A stretch of 64,000 bases of DNA from an uncultured Lachnospiraceae bacterium (GCA_910578795.1 CAJTSD010000007.1:1-64000); one strand, 5' to 3'; numbered from the stretch's first letter, positions 33,912 to 43,267 are shown. The notes: generated by a model from the letters alone, not told the origin. Numbers and translations: made by a program.

Positions 33912-35294
33912 TTAGTAGTGCCTGATGACCTCAAACCGTTCCAGTGCAATCTCTTCGTTGTCACCAATACCAGCCTTACGCTTTGCGATTGCAATCTGAT
34001 CTTCTACGGTATCAACACCGTCCAAATTCGGCAGAAGCAGCCCGCGCTTATGCCCCTTTGTCACGATAACGCCATACCGGCTGACGTCCAGTTTATCAGG
34101 CGAATCAATTTCCTCCGTGTCCCCAAGCACGTCCACACTAATCACAAGCTCGTCCAGTTCCTCCTGCCTAATTGGCTGGAATCTGGGATCCCTGCACGCC
34201 GCACTAATCGCATTCTCTATGATTTCCTCCGCAACACAGGTTCGTACCGCGCAAATCGTTCCGATACATCCGCGCAGACTGCCGTTTTCCTTAATGGAAA
34301 CAAAAACGCCTGCCTTTTGACTGTACATTTCCTTAGGCAAATTGTCCGGTACCGCTATGATTTTTCCTGTGCGCACATAGGTTTCAATTGTTGTTCTTGC
34401 AAGCTGCACGTAGGTGTCCTCCTGCGCTCTTAGCTTTGCAATTTTCGCCCGCTCCTGCGCTTCAAACTGTTCCTTGAAATTGCGCCCTTCATCATTGCCG
34501 CATACGATATAGCTGCAAATCCCATATCCCACACCGAAAACACCCTCATAGGATAAAGGTTCCGCTTCCACCTTCCGCTTGTCAAGCGCACCTGCCATGA
34601 TTGTAAAAGAACGGTGTCCGCACTCCCCCGCCTTTTCACAAAGGTTTTCCGGAAACTGAAACAGCTTGCCAAAATCGGCTGTTCCCATCACTTCCATAAT
34701 GCGGCTGTCGTACTCGGGACCTTCTTTTTGGTATCCGTACGGTCCGTCTTCCTTTAACCGATGCGATAAATCCCCGCTCGCAATCAGTACAGTTGTTCGA
34801 TTTAAAAGTTCGTCGACTTTTTGAATATACTGTCCCAACTGGTAATGCATTTTCAAAGGCAGTCCGGATAAGCCGATGCGGACAAGCCGATACTCCTTTA
34901 AATACTGATTCACGAAATATAGCGGCACCATTGTTCCGTGGTCCAGCCGCCAGTTGCGCTCTCCCTGCGTTCCTGCCGGAAAGTCCGCCGCATCCGCCAG
35001 TTTGCAAAGCTGCTTCACAAATTCCGTATCATAGCGAACCTGCATCTGCACTTGGGGCGCACGAAACTGCGCAAAATCCCCCGATGCGCTTTGCCCCGGC
35101 GATATATGGAAGTAATCCGAATACAGGATTTGGTGCGGGGACATCAGTATAATCGTCTCCGGTTTCAGGTCGGCAATCTGACGCGCCGCCGCGTGGTACG
35201 CCTCAACTGTTTTTTGTACTTTTTTCTCCTCGCCCCTGCCGATTTCCGGTACGATAATCGGCGGGTGGGGGAGCATAAATGCCGCTTTTATCAA
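33912..35294 (-). CDS. fusion of LigB-type dioxygenase-like and AMMECR1 domains
   Basis: 460 residues from TTG 35294 with AAGGAGG 10 bases upstream. The N-terminal half (about 1-265) is a class III extradiol dioxygenase/Memo-like domain (MLPHPPIIVPEIGRG, then ETIILMSPHQ and IASGDLSHRL). The C-terminal half (about 285-460) is AMMECR1 (GVFVSIKENGSLRGCIGT, then ISAACRDPRFQPI and GVIVTKGHKRGLLLPNLDGV). AMMECR1, Memo and a radical SAM protein form the conserved but functionally unsolved AmmeMemoRadiSam system; here two parts are fused and the third is broken at 33597-33872. Confidence 0.92.
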   Translation of the reverse strand: MIKAAFMLPHPPIIVPEIGRGEEKKVQKTVEAYHAAARQIADLKPETIILMSPHQILYSDYFHISPGQSASGDFAQFRAPQVQMQVRYDTEFVKQLCKLADAADFPAGTQGERNWRLDHGTMVPLYFVNQYLKEYRLVRIGLSGLPLKMHYQLGQYIQKVDELLNRTTVLIASGDLSHRLKEDGPYGYQKEGPEYDSRIMEVMGTADFGKLFQFPENLCEKAGECGHRSFTIMAGALDKRKVEAEPLSYEGVFGVGYGICSYIVCGNDEGRNFKEQFEAQERAKIAKLRAQEDTYVQLARTTIETYVRTGKIIAVPDNLPKEMYSQKAGVFVSIKENGSLRGCIGTICAVRTCVAEEIIENAISAACRDPRFQPIRQEELDELVISVDVLGDTEEIDSPDKLDVSRYGVIVTKGHKRGLLLPNLDGVDTVEDQIAIAKRKAGIGDNEEIALERFEVIRHY

Positions 35295-35309
35295 TGCTAT
35301 AATCCCTCC

Positions 35310-35411
35310 TTATTGTTCTCCTATTTCCTTTGGTTCTAAGCATTCTCCTACAATACAATCCAGCATAAGTTCTAACCATGCTCTACTATGTTTCCCGCTA
35401 AATCTTATCAT
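35310..35411 (-). CDS. candidate 33-residue protein
   Basis: ATG 35411 has a strong site (GGGGAG, 7-base spacing) and encodes MIRFSGKHSRAWLELMLD and on, ending EPKEIGEQ. It may instead be the end of a longer upstream frame (from 35495). It lies 15 bases before the start of the dioxygenase/AMMECR1 gene on the same strand. No family recognised. Confidence 0.4.
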   Translation of the reverse strand: MIRFSGKHSRAWLELMLDCIVGECLEPKEIGEQ

Positions 35412-35585
35412 TGGTTTATCTCCCCTTTTTTCCTTCCATAATAATATCCCCAAACTGCGTAATTTCATCTTACATCCATTTGGAGATAAACACAAACCTC
35501 TGCATAAAATTTGAAAGCAAAATCCCCTTCAAAAAATATACAACACATCATCATAATGCGTCCATTCCCAATAGTCCTTCCCTCC

Positions 35586-36656
35586 TCAAAATCCAACCGC
35601 TTCCAACGGAACACCTAAAATAAAATATCCGTCTAAAGAAATAGCATAAGGAAAGGAAACATATATATTTTTTTCGTCCAATCCGATATTCTGACTGCTA
35701 AAACGGTCAAACCCCGATTCCGTTGGTTCCTCAGAGAGTTTTTCTTTTAAAGCTTCAATAAAACCTTCAATCACTTCCCGCTCATGGGCATCTTCGTCCC
35801 GAAACTCACTGTATGTCCCTGTATAGACCTCAAAATTTCCCGCACGCAGCGTTTCCGTCAACTGTTCCACGCTGGTCAAATCGCGCAGTTCAATATACTC
35901 CCCCTTACCAATATCAATTGTCGTCATATAATGATGTGTGTGGGGAGACGCTCCGCCTGTGTAAGAATAAATCTCATAAACGACGCTAATGCAGTTCTCA
36001 TCCAGCCGCAAAATTTCATAATCCACATCAATCGCATCAAAACAGTCAGGATTTTGAATCTCCTCCTCCAGCAACGCGATCGCAGCATCCGCGGTTTTTC
36101 CCTGTATGGAAAAAGCAGCATCCTTTAAAAGTTCATTTGCTTTCTCCGTATTTCCGTTTATCGTATTTTTCAACTGCGGGAAATCAATCTTTACCTGAAA
36201 AAAAAGTCCCTCACTTCGTTCAAGGGAATACGTTTCACCAAATACGGCGCCTTCCGCTTCATCAGCCTCCCCCACTGGCGCCTGACTGCCCAAGTCCTCT
36301 GCTGATGCGGATTCCTTCCTGTCATCTGCATAAGGAGCATCATATTTGGTTTCCGCCCTGTCGGCATATCCGTCGTCCTCCAAGATCCCGTCCGCAGTCA
36401 TTGCATGGTATATTTGCTCATTCATTTTTCGCAAAGCTTCGTCGTTGATATGAAAATGAAGATACGCAATGTCCACGGAGTCTTCCTCTGTAACATTCTC
36501 CGTTTTCGCATAATTTGTTTCAATTACATGCCCGTCATTGTCAATAGATTCACAATCCTTTTCTTCACACTTTCCATTCGAATACCCCAAATACGCTATC
36601 ATAATTATCACTGCACCCAACAATAATTTATAAATTAGTCTTCTATCCGTTTTCAT
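35586..36656 (-). CDS. membrane-anchored DUF3298/RsiV-like protein, internally deleted copy
   Basis: 356 residues. One N-terminal membrane segment (KLLLGAVIIMIAYLGYSNG) and an external region. Residues 140-356 contain a DUF3298-like beta domain (DFPQLKNTINGN, SVVYEIYSYTGGASPHTHHY, TIDIGKGEYIELRDL). It is a paralogue of the next gene upstream: residues 1-110 and 111-356 match two separated parts of it, with about 150 residues missing exactly after YADDR. The deletion is in frame, so a product can still be made. The extracellular domain type is shared with the RsiV anti-sigma factor, but no sigma gene is adjacent. Confidence 0.8.
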   Translation of the reverse strand: MKTDRRLIYKLLLGAVIIMIAYLGYSNGKCEEKDCESIDNDGHVIETNYAKTENVTEEDSVDIAYLHFHINDEALRKMNEQIYHAMTADGILEDDGYADRAETKYDAPYADDRKESASAEDLGSQAPVGEADEAEGAVFGETYSLERSEGLFFQVKIDFPQLKNTINGNTEKANELLKDAAFSIQGKTADAAIALLEEEIQNPDCFDAIDVDYEILRLDENCISVVYEIYSYTGGASPHTHHYMTTIDIGKGEYIELRDLTSVEQLTETLRAGNFEVYTGTYSEFRDEDAHEREVIEGFIEALKEKLSEEPTESGFDRFSSQNIGLDEKNIYVSFPYAISLDGYFILGVPLEAVGF

Positions 36657-36716
36657 ACCTCCACTCCCTTAAGTACTGCAACAAGCCCAAACCGTTCCTT
36701 TTCGTAATCTTAAAAG

Positions 36717-39038
36717 CTACTCCCCTTCCCCAAACAACTCCTCATAAGTATACGTAACCTCTTTTTTCTTTTCTTCCGCCCTATCATATGCCTCCCAATA
36801 AGGCTTGGATAATTCATCATACTGCTCTTTGGTTATCCTAAAATACCACTCCCCGCCCGAACGTGTATAAATTCCCTGCGACTTCATCGCCTCCGTCAGC
36901 TTTAAATTTTTCTCTTTCTCTGAATATTCAGGCATCATCGCAGCAGCCAAATAACTCTCTGCACTCTTCTGCATTCCAAAAAAGAACGTATAACATGCTT
37001 CTTCTCCGCTTTCGTCCAACAGATAAAATGCCAGCCAATGTCCATTTCCATGCCACTGTACTTTTCTTGTTCCGATTAGCGAATACGCGTAGCTTCCCAT
37101 AGGATACCATACAGAAAATGCATCTTTTTCGGTATCGTAATCCAAAGCATAAATGCCTTGCCCATATATATGCACACTCAGTTCGGGCAGATCATCTCCG
37201 TCAATATCAAAAAAATAATAAACAGTCTCATTTCGTTCCATATAACGACCTATATCGTCTATCTGCGAAAAAGGTATGCTTGTCCCTGCTTTTTCATCAA
37301 ATACCAAACCGTCATTCTCCAATAATTCCTTATATTTTTCCTTATATTCGTCATAAAACGCCTCATTCCCCAATTCAAATTCGCCAAAAAAGTCCACCTG
37401 TTCATAAGCCTTTTTGATGACCTGAAATGTTTCATCATCCACATAAGGGATACCCCACTCCTCCGAGAAATCCGCCCCCGCAAAATCCAGCCAATGGTCA
37501 AAAACAAACGCGGTGCCTTCCGCTGACGCCTGTTCGTCCATGACCACGTCCGATTCTTGTGGAACGCATAAAATAAAATGCCCGTCTAAGGAGAGCGTAT
37601 CGGGAACATAAATATATATACTTTTTTCATCCAGTCCAATATTTTTGCTGCTAAAGCGATTAAAACCCGATACAATCTTTTCAAATGCAAGATTCTCTAT
37701 AAAAGCCTGAATAAACTGTTCCATTTCCTCCGTCTTATGGATATCTTCATCCCGAAGCGCACTGTATGTCCCTGTATAAACCTCAAAATCTCCCGCCTGC
37801 AGCGTTTGTATCAACTGTTTCACGTTGGGCAAGTCGCGCCATTCAATATACTCCCCCTTACCGATATCGACCGTTGTCATATAATGGTGCGTGTAGGCAG
37901 ATGCCCCGCTCGTATAGAACGTAAGCATATAAATTACACTAATACAACTCTCATCCAACCACAAAATTTCATAATCTGCTTCAAATGATTCGGAACAGCT
38001 AAGATCTTCCATTTCTGCTTCAAGGAATGCCGTTGTTTCATCCGCAGTTTTTCCCCATATAGAAAACGCGGCATCCTTTAAAAGTTCATTTGCTTTCTCC
38101 GTATCAACGTTTTTGGTGTTCTTCAGCTGTGGATAATGAATATTTACATAGAAAGTAAGTCCTTTGCTTCGTTTAAGGGAATATGTCTCACCAAATACGA
38201 CGCCTTCCGCCTCATCAGACTTCTCCACTGACGCCTGACTGCCCAAGTCCTCTGCTGATGCGGATTCATTTCCTTCTGCGGTATTTCCTGCTGCCCTTGT
38301 TTCATCATTCTCCCATAACCTTTGTATAGCGGGCAATTCGTCCACCTCCAATGCAAGGCAGACCTTCTGCTTCATTGATGGATAAGGCTCCGCAAGAAAA
38401 CAAATTCTATTTTCCTGCAAATAAAAATTCTCTGTTTCGTTGATATAGCCGTCCGAAGCAAATTCTTCTAAAAAACTGTCTATGTAAGCAGCCTTTTCGC
38501 TGTCATTGAGCGGAAGCCCCATGACGGATAATTTCCCTTCCTCAGCCGCGTTTTCCAACAAATCCCGCAGTTCTTTTAAACCGAAAAAGTCGGCTAAGCA
38601 AAGCAGTTCTCCACTGCTCAGGTCAAAATTCATGCCCATATCCAAATTTTCACTGCCGAACCCTTTTCCCTTATATCCCGTAAAATGAATACTGATTATC
38701 CTGTCATCTGCATAAGAAACCTCATATTTGATTTCTGCCCTGTCGGCATATCCATCGTCCTCCAAGATACCGTCCGCAGTCATCGCATGGTATATTTGTT
38801 CATTCATTTTATGCGAAGCTTCGTCGTCGGCATTGAACTGAGGATACGCAATGTCTACGGAGTCTTCCTCTGTAAATCTCTCCAGTTTCGCACAATTCAT
38901 TTCAATTGCATGTCCGTCTTTGTTAATTAATTCACAATCGTTTCCCTCATGTTTTCCCTTTGAATAGCCAAAACGCACAGCCATAATTATCACTGCACCC
39001 AACAATAATATATAGATTAACCTTCTATCCGTTTTCAT
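36717..39038 (-). CDS. large membrane-anchored DUF3298/RsiV-like protein
   Basis: 773 residues from ATG 39038; the longer frame to 39065 lacks a better site. An N-terminal membrane segment (ILLLGAVIIMAVRFGYSKG) precedes three external parts: a DUF3298-like unit (about 60-225), a second one (about 270-475, VNIHYPQLKNTKN, YTSGASAYTHHYMTTVDIGK) and a C-terminal module (about 490-773) with an FG-GAP-like FFDIDGDDLPELSVHIYG. The duplicated first unit is what the copy at 35586 lacks. Both genes share the leader sequence before their starts, so a tandem duplication happened after the protein acquired this form. Confidence 0.8.
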   Translation of the reverse strand: MKTDRRLIYILLLGAVIIMAVRFGYSKGKHEGNDCELINKDGHAIEMNCAKLERFTEEDSVDIAYPQFNADDEASHKMNEQIYHAMTADGILEDDGYADRAEIKYEVSYADDRIISIHFTGYKGKGFGSENLDMGMNFDLSSGELLCLADFFGLKELRDLLENAAEEGKLSVMGLPLNDSEKAAYIDSFLEEFASDGYINETENFYLQENRICFLAEPYPSMKQKVCLALEVDELPAIQRLWENDETRAAGNTAEGNESASAEDLGSQASVEKSDEAEGVVFGETYSLKRSKGLTFYVNIHYPQLKNTKNVDTEKANELLKDAAFSIWGKTADETTAFLEAEMEDLSCSESFEADYEILWLDESCISVIYMLTFYTSGASAYTHHYMTTVDIGKGEYIEWRDLPNVKQLIQTLQAGDFEVYTGTYSALRDEDIHKTEEMEQFIQAFIENLAFEKIVSGFNRFSSKNIGLDEKSIYIYVPDTLSLDGHFILCVPQESDVVMDEQASAEGTAFVFDHWLDFAGADFSEEWGIPYVDDETFQVIKKAYEQVDFFGEFELGNEAFYDEYKEKYKELLENDGLVFDEKAGTSIPFSQIDDIGRYMERNETVYYFFDIDGDDLPELSVHIYGQGIYALDYDTEKDAFSVWYPMGSYAYSLIGTRKVQWHGNGHWLAFYLLDESGEEACYTFFFGMQKSAESYLAAAMMPEYSEKEKNLKLTEAMKSQGIYTRSGGEWYFRITKEQYDELSKPYWEAYDRAEEKKKEVTYTYEELFGEGE

Positions 39039-39068
39039 GCTTCCCTCTCTTATGCACTGTACCAATCC

Positions 39069-39344
39069 CTAACAGTTCCTTTTCGTAATCTTCAAAGCGA
39101 TACCATGCCTATAAATATGTCCCTCCCATTTACCACACAAAGGCGTTTTACTATGATAACTGTCTGCATTGATAAATGGAATTGCGCCAAAATCTTCTCT
39201 GCTTAATTCCTCCTTCAATGATGTTAAAGTTTCCATTAACTGATTTCGCAAATCAAATAACGTGTCAATCCCCGCTTCATAGGTATCTTTCTTTTTGATT
39301 TGTGATTGCATTGTTTTATTCAGTGCTGACCATGCCTTATTCAT
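39069..39344 (-). pseudogene. truncated DinB-like gene
   Basis: From ATG 39344 (GGAGG upstream) about 68 residues (MNKAWSALNKTMQSQIKKKD, then SREDFGAIPFINADSYHSKT) match the first helices of a DinB-superfamily protein. The normal continuation is absent; the frame runs instead into the sequence that precedes the duplicated genes (GIALKITKRNC). The lost part would carry the metal-binding histidines. The junction coincides with the duplication border. Confidence 0.6.
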
Positions 39345-39468
39345 AATCAAATATCCTCCAATCCCTCCTGACAGCATTGACATATACGCCTATTCAGGTT
39401 CCTTTTTACAAACAGACGGCAATAAAGCGAAAGACAGCTTGCAAATGCGGGTGCATGCAGAACATACG

Positions 39469-39804
39469 CTATCCCTCCATATACTGCTTTAATTCACTCC
39501 AAGTTTTTACTGTCAAAATACTTTTATCCACGGAATGCTTCTCTTTCATTGTGTAAGGCAAATCAATCGCCCCTATGTACCATATCGGCAGCAGACCGGC
39601 ATTTAGGGAGCCTTTTACATCGCATTCATACTGGTCTCCGATATACCAAACCTCATCTGCCTTGGCTTGCACCTGCTCTGCCGACAAATGATACTTATTT
39701 CTTGTAGCATACTGTAAGACAGCCTCTGTTCCCTTTAGCCCGTCAAATTTCTCTGCAATCAGTGTCTGACCATAATCAAACAATACCATTTTAGGCATTT
39801 TCAT
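39469..39804 (-). pseudogene. HAD-like hydrolase with in-frame core deletion
   Basis: From ATG 39804 (GGGGGT, 8-base spacing) the sequence starts with HAD motif I (MVLFDYGQTLIAEKFDG) and then, after AEQVQAKADE, jumps to motif IV (VWYIGDQYECDV) and the normal C-terminus. The cap domain and motifs II and III, roughly 110 residues, are missing, but the frame is preserved. It can be translated yet cannot fold as a HAD enzyme. Confidence 0.75.
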
Positions 39805-39837
39805 ACAATTTACCCCCACATTCAAAATATCTTCTTT

Positions 39838-39950
39838 TTAACTCATACAGATTACCCATTCCATACTGGCAGGATACAAATCCTTAGGTTGCATAATCCG
39901 TCTGCCATTCTCCGAAATATAAAACCCAAGCGTGTTCAGGACTTCTACCC
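39838..39950 (-). pseudogene. C-terminal gene fragment, possibly methyltransferase-like
   Basis: One minus-strand frame reads VLNTLGFYISENGRRIMQPK then DLYPASMEWVICMS before a TAA at 39838-39840. The ISENGRRIM and DLYP pattern looks like the tail of a real protein, but it has no start and lies between the HAD remnant and the ankyrin terminator. Identity is uncertain. Confidence 0.3.
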
Positions 39951-39974
39951 GTTAGAGCGTACCCATGCCCTAAC

Positions 39975-40006
39975 AAAAAGACAGCGCCTTTACAAAAAGC
40001 GCCGTC
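39975..40006 (-). terminator. terminator after ankyrin operon
   Basis: An 8-bp stem with one G-T pair (GACGGCGC with GCGCTGTC on the minus strand, loop of 11) followed by TTTTT, 12 bases beyond the ankyrin stop. Confidence 0.75.
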
Positions 40007-40017
40007 CCTCCTGAAAA

Positions 40018-41001
40018 CTAATTCTCCGCTCCCGCAAGCAATAACTGCTCTACAATCTCGGTATATCCCGCCTCCGACGCATAATACATCGCGCTATGCT
40101 GGTCGTTATCCACCGCATTGACATCCGCGCCCGCCTCAATCAGCATCGCCGTAAAATCATTCCTGCTGCTTCGGGCAGCCAAAATCAAAGGCGTCTGCCC
40201 GTCGGAAGTCTTTTGATTGATGCCTGCGCCGGCGTTTAAAAGCGCCTTTCCCATAAATAAATCACCATTTCCGGCGGCAACATGAAGCGGCGAAATCCCA
40301 TTAAGATTGGTAATATCCGGTTTCGCGCCTGCGGCAATCAGCATCTCGGCAATCGTCAGATTGGATTTGCGTGCCGCCAACAGCAGCGGAGATTCCCCGT
40401 CGTCGTTCAAATCGTTTACCCTGTCCGCCGCTTTTTCCAACAGCACCTTCACAACCTCGCTCTGACCGTTCCAACAAGCATGATGAAGACTGGTATTGCC
40501 ATAAGCGTCGGCATGATTTCCTTCTGTCTGAGAGAGCGCCGCCACCAGTTCCCGCAGTCCCGCGGACGTGGCATAGTCAATCGCCATGCGTCCGTCATTA
40601 TCCTTGATGCTGATATCAATTTCCGGATACTGAATAAACTTTAGCGCAGCGTCCGTCTTTCCGTTTTGCGCCAAAAGCATCAACGGCGTGACACCGTTAT
40701 TATCCGTACAATTCACATCTGCCCCCGCCTCAACCAACATGGAAATGATTTGGATATTGCCGCTCTCCCCCGCAAAATGCAGAGGCATCCGTCCCCTTTG
40801 GTTTGCTAAATTGGCGTCTGCGCCATTCTCCAACAACAGCTTTACCAAATCCCGCGCACTTTTCAGGCAGGTATAAATCAACGGGGTATTGCCGGACTCG
40901 TCCCGCTTGTTCATGTCAATTCCGCCCCGTTTCATAAACGTCTGCACGACGCTCTTCTGATTATTTTTGCACGCCTGTAAAAACATATTGTCCAGTTGCA
41001 T
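40018..41001 (-). CDS. ankyrin-repeat protein A
   Basis: 327 residues from ATG 41001 (AAGGAGG, 10-base spacing; the earlier ATG at 41025 has none). About nine ankyrin repeats fill the protein from residue 20 to the end, e.g. ESGNTPLIYTCLKSARDLVK, RGRMPLHFAGESGNIQIISM and DGQTPLILAARSSRNDFTAM. No catalytic domain, signal or membrane segment. It is a protein-binding scaffold. It is the second gene of a two-gene operon with the ankyrin protein B, 31 bases apart. The target is unknown; such pairs in Firmicutes often accompany polymorphic-toxin immunity loci. Confidence 0.9.
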   Translation of the reverse strand: MQLDNMFLQACKNNQKSVVQTFMKRGGIDMNKRDESGNTPLIYTCLKSARDLVKLLLENGADANLANQRGRMPLHFAGESGNIQIISMLVEAGADVNCTDNNGVTPLMLLAQNGKTDAALKFIQYPEIDISIKDNDGRMAIDYATSAGLRELVAALSQTEGNHADAYGNTSLHHACWNGQSEVVKVLLEKAADRVNDLNDDGESPLLLAARKSNLTIAEMLIAAGAKPDITNLNGISPLHVAAGNGDLFMGKALLNAGAGINQKTSDGQTPLILAARSSRNDFTAMLIEAGADVNAVDNDQHSAMYYASEAGYTEIVEQLLLAGAEN

Positions 41002-41032
41002 GGCGGTATTCCTCCTTCTTATCATTCCATCA

Positions 41033-42286
41033 TTATCCCTGCTCCATCATCAGTTCAACGGCATCAGAAAATCCGCGCTCGACCGCAATGTCCATAGCAG
41101 TTTCGCCTTTATTGTTCTTGAGGGTGATATCCGCACCGGACTTAATCAGATAGCGCACCACTTTTTCATTCCCGTACCGACAGGCAATCAGCAGAGGCGT
41201 GTTTCCCTCACGGTCCTGAACATTCAACTCTGCTCCCGCTTTTATCAGTTTTTTCTCCACATCTCCAAAAGCCAGCACCGCCCAATGCAGAGCACGTCTG
41301 CCATCATTGCCGGTTGCCTCGATATTGACACCGCGCGCAAGTAGCGCAAGCGCAATCGGCAAATTGTCGTAAGCGCTTGCCTTGTCAAAATGATCGGAAC
41401 TGTCACACACGGAACGCATCAGCGCCGTATAGCCCTGCGCGTCCGTAAGCTCCGCATCTTTCAGCAAGGAAAGAATTTCGCTCTTGCGCTTGTAAATCGG
41501 ATCATTATAACGGGAATATTGAAAGAAATTATGCGGGTAGCGCAGTAACGAGAATATCGGAGGGTTATCCCTTGAATCACGCAGCGTTTCATCCGCTCCC
41601 GCCTCCAACAGCATGTTTGCAATTTCCACGTTGCCGTAGCGGCACGTCAATGCCAAAGGCGTTACGCCATCCATGTTTATCCAGTAAGAATTCTTTCCTA
41701 CAGGCGGGGTTCCGGCAGCATTCACATCAGAACCGTGCTTTATCAGCGCCTGCGCTAACTTGATATGATTGTTCATAGCCGCATACATCAGCGGTGTAAT
41801 GCCAAACTTGTCTGTTTTATCAAATTGCGCAAGGTCAAAGTTTTCCACTAAATAAATCGGCAGCGCGCCCCGCTCGTCTTCCTCGTCGGCACGATACTCC
41901 TTTCTCGCGGAAAGCAGCAGCGCATTGTATCCGTCGCTGGATTCCGCATAAACGTCCGCCCCCAAGTCTACCAGCTTCTGAATGACAGCTACATCCAGCC
42001 AATTGTCTGCGCCTTGCAAAAGCAGACAGCTTTTGCCGACCACTTTACTGTTAATATCAAAGCCCTTTGATATCAAATATTCCACAAATTCCGTGTTCGG
42101 CTCATTGCTCATACGCATGGACCGCATGGCAAGCTCCATCAGCGCCTCCACATCATCATCATCGTTCAAATCAATTTCGTCCCAATAGCCTTCCTGCTCC
42201 ATCAATGCCGGAGCACCATAAGCGTCAGCCGGGTCATTATTCCAACTAAAGCAATTGTCTATGCGCCTCCTGATTTCCGAATCCAT
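41033..42286 (-). CDS. ankyrin-repeat protein B
   Basis: 417 residues. An acidic N-terminal region (EIDLNDDDDVEALMELAMRS) is followed by ankyrin repeats that are degenerate at first and clear from residue 160 (FGITPLMYAAMNNHIKLAQA, GVTPLALTCRYGNVEIANM, EGNTPLLIACRYGNEKVVRY). TAAGGAGG lies at good spacing before the ATG. It is the first gene of the operon with ankyrin protein A. The protein should be soluble and act through protein contacts. Its long acidic head distinguishes it from the partner and may define a different ligand. Confidence 0.88.
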   Translation of the reverse strand: MDSEIRRRIDNCFSWNNDPADAYGAPALMEQEGYWDEIDLNDDDDVEALMELAMRSMRMSNEPNTEFVEYLISKGFDINSKVVGKSCLLLQGADNWLDVAVIQKLVDLGADVYAESSDGYNALLLSARKEYRADEEDERGALPIYLVENFDLAQFDKTDKFGITPLMYAAMNNHIKLAQALIKHGSDVNAAGTPPVGKNSYWINMDGVTPLALTCRYGNVEIANMLLEAGADETLRDSRDNPPIFSLLRYPHNFFQYSRYNDPIYKRKSEILSLLKDAELTDAQGYTALMRSVCDSSDHFDKASAYDNLPIALALLARGVNIEATGNDGRRALHWAVLAFGDVEKKLIKAGAELNVQDREGNTPLLIACRYGNEKVVRYLIKSGADITLKNNKGETAMDIAVERGFSDAVELMMEQG

Positions 42287-42422
42287 TGCATATCCTCCTT
42301 AGTATCGCCGTATTTAGCCTAATGATAGCACCCTGAAAATATAAAGTCAAGGAACGTGGCGTGCCGTGGGTGGCAAATTTGTAAACTAAAGTTTATATTT
42401 TCACTGTCAAAATTCCGACACA

Positions 42423-42680
42423 TCATTCCCCTTCTGTCATAAATCCGCCTGACATTTTCCAAAATGCCCACTCCATTAATATGGAAACAAAGGACTTACA
42501 TAAAACTCCATACCAAGCTGCCGCCTTTTTTATGTAAAGACTGTACTCCGTCTCATCTGTATACATAGGCTCTATGTACGTCGTCACCACGCCCCATTGC
42601 CCGCAGGCAGAGCATCGCATTCCCTGTTCCCCACCTTGTATACAATAAACCAATTCTTTCCCGCACGCCTCACAAATCAC
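42423..42680 (-). CDS. small zinc-ribbon protein
   Basis: 85 residues from GTG 42680, whose first bases overlap the phosphotransferase stop (GTGA). Two CxxC pairs (CEACGKELVYC and CSACGQWG) form a zinc ribbon in the first 30 residues. The rest (YTDETEYSLYIKKAAAWYGV) is short and ends in an aromatic-rich tail that may be a frameshifted end of a longer protein. Coupled translation with KptA suggests a related job, but no function is known. Confidence 0.65.
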   Translation of the reverse strand: MICEACGKELVYCIQGGEQGMRCSACGQWGVVTTYIEPMYTDETEYSLYIKKAAAWYGVLCKSFVSILMEWAFWKMSGGFMTEGE

Positions 42681-43246
42681 CTTTCAATCTGCCCCGCTCT
42701 TTCTTCCAATTTCCGAATATACCTACTCGGCACCGCGTCCGCCAGCCAAACCTTTTCATTTCCCAAATAAAATTTCACCCCATCATTCCATGCCGCCTTT
42801 GCGTCAATCACCAGCACGCAGGGCTTACCGTCATGACGGCTGCCCACTTCCTTCGCTGTCTCAACGTCCTGTGACAAATGGACATACTGTCTGCCCTGCG
42901 GTCGCAAACCGTTTTCAAAAATCGACACAAGAAACCGCCTCGCCGTTCCATGATATAAAATCTCAGGCGGCATTTTTTCCTCCTTCAAAATTTTCATCGG
43001 CACTGAATGCCCGTAAAATGCCCTGATTTTCCCATCCTTCAACTCGTGGCGTTTCTTTTGGGATTGCTCAATCATCTCGCGCAAATCCGCCTCGCTAATA
43101 TCCTTCCATTTTTCCGCCCCATGCAGCCCCTCCAAAAGCTGCGCAACCAAAACCCAGCCCTCGCCGTCCATCTCCAACTCATATTTCCAAGGAGCATGAC
43201 GCAGCACATAGGAAACCTCCTTGCTCAATTCTTCTAGCCGATTCAT
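42677..43246 (-). CDS. kptA: RNA 2'-phosphotransferase KptA
   Basis: 189 residues, the full family length. The N-terminal winged helix holds SYVLRHAP with R16-H17, and KKRHEL gives R66; RAFYGHSVP, ILYHGTARRF and GRQYVHLSQD follow as the NAD-binding lobe. These are the residues by which Tpt1/KptA moves a 2'-phosphate from RNA to NAD+, forming ADP-ribose 1''-2'' cyclic phosphate. Bacteria lack the tRNA splicing that needs this in eukaryotes, so the role is likely RNA repair or ADP-ribosyl chemistry. GGAGG precedes the ATG. It lies among small immunity-like genes and overlaps a zinc-ribbon gene. Confidence 0.95.
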   Translation of the reverse strand: MNRLEELSKEVSYVLRHAPWKYELEMDGEGWVLVAQLLEGLHGAEKWKDISEADLREMIEQSQKKRHELKDGKIRAFYGHSVPMKILKEEKMPPEILYHGTARRFLVSIFENGLRPQGRQYVHLSQDVETAKEVGSRHDGKPCVLVIDAKAAWNDGVKFYLGNEKVWLADAVPSRYIRKLEERAGQIER

Positions 43247-43267
43247 ACTTTCATACCTCCGTACCCT

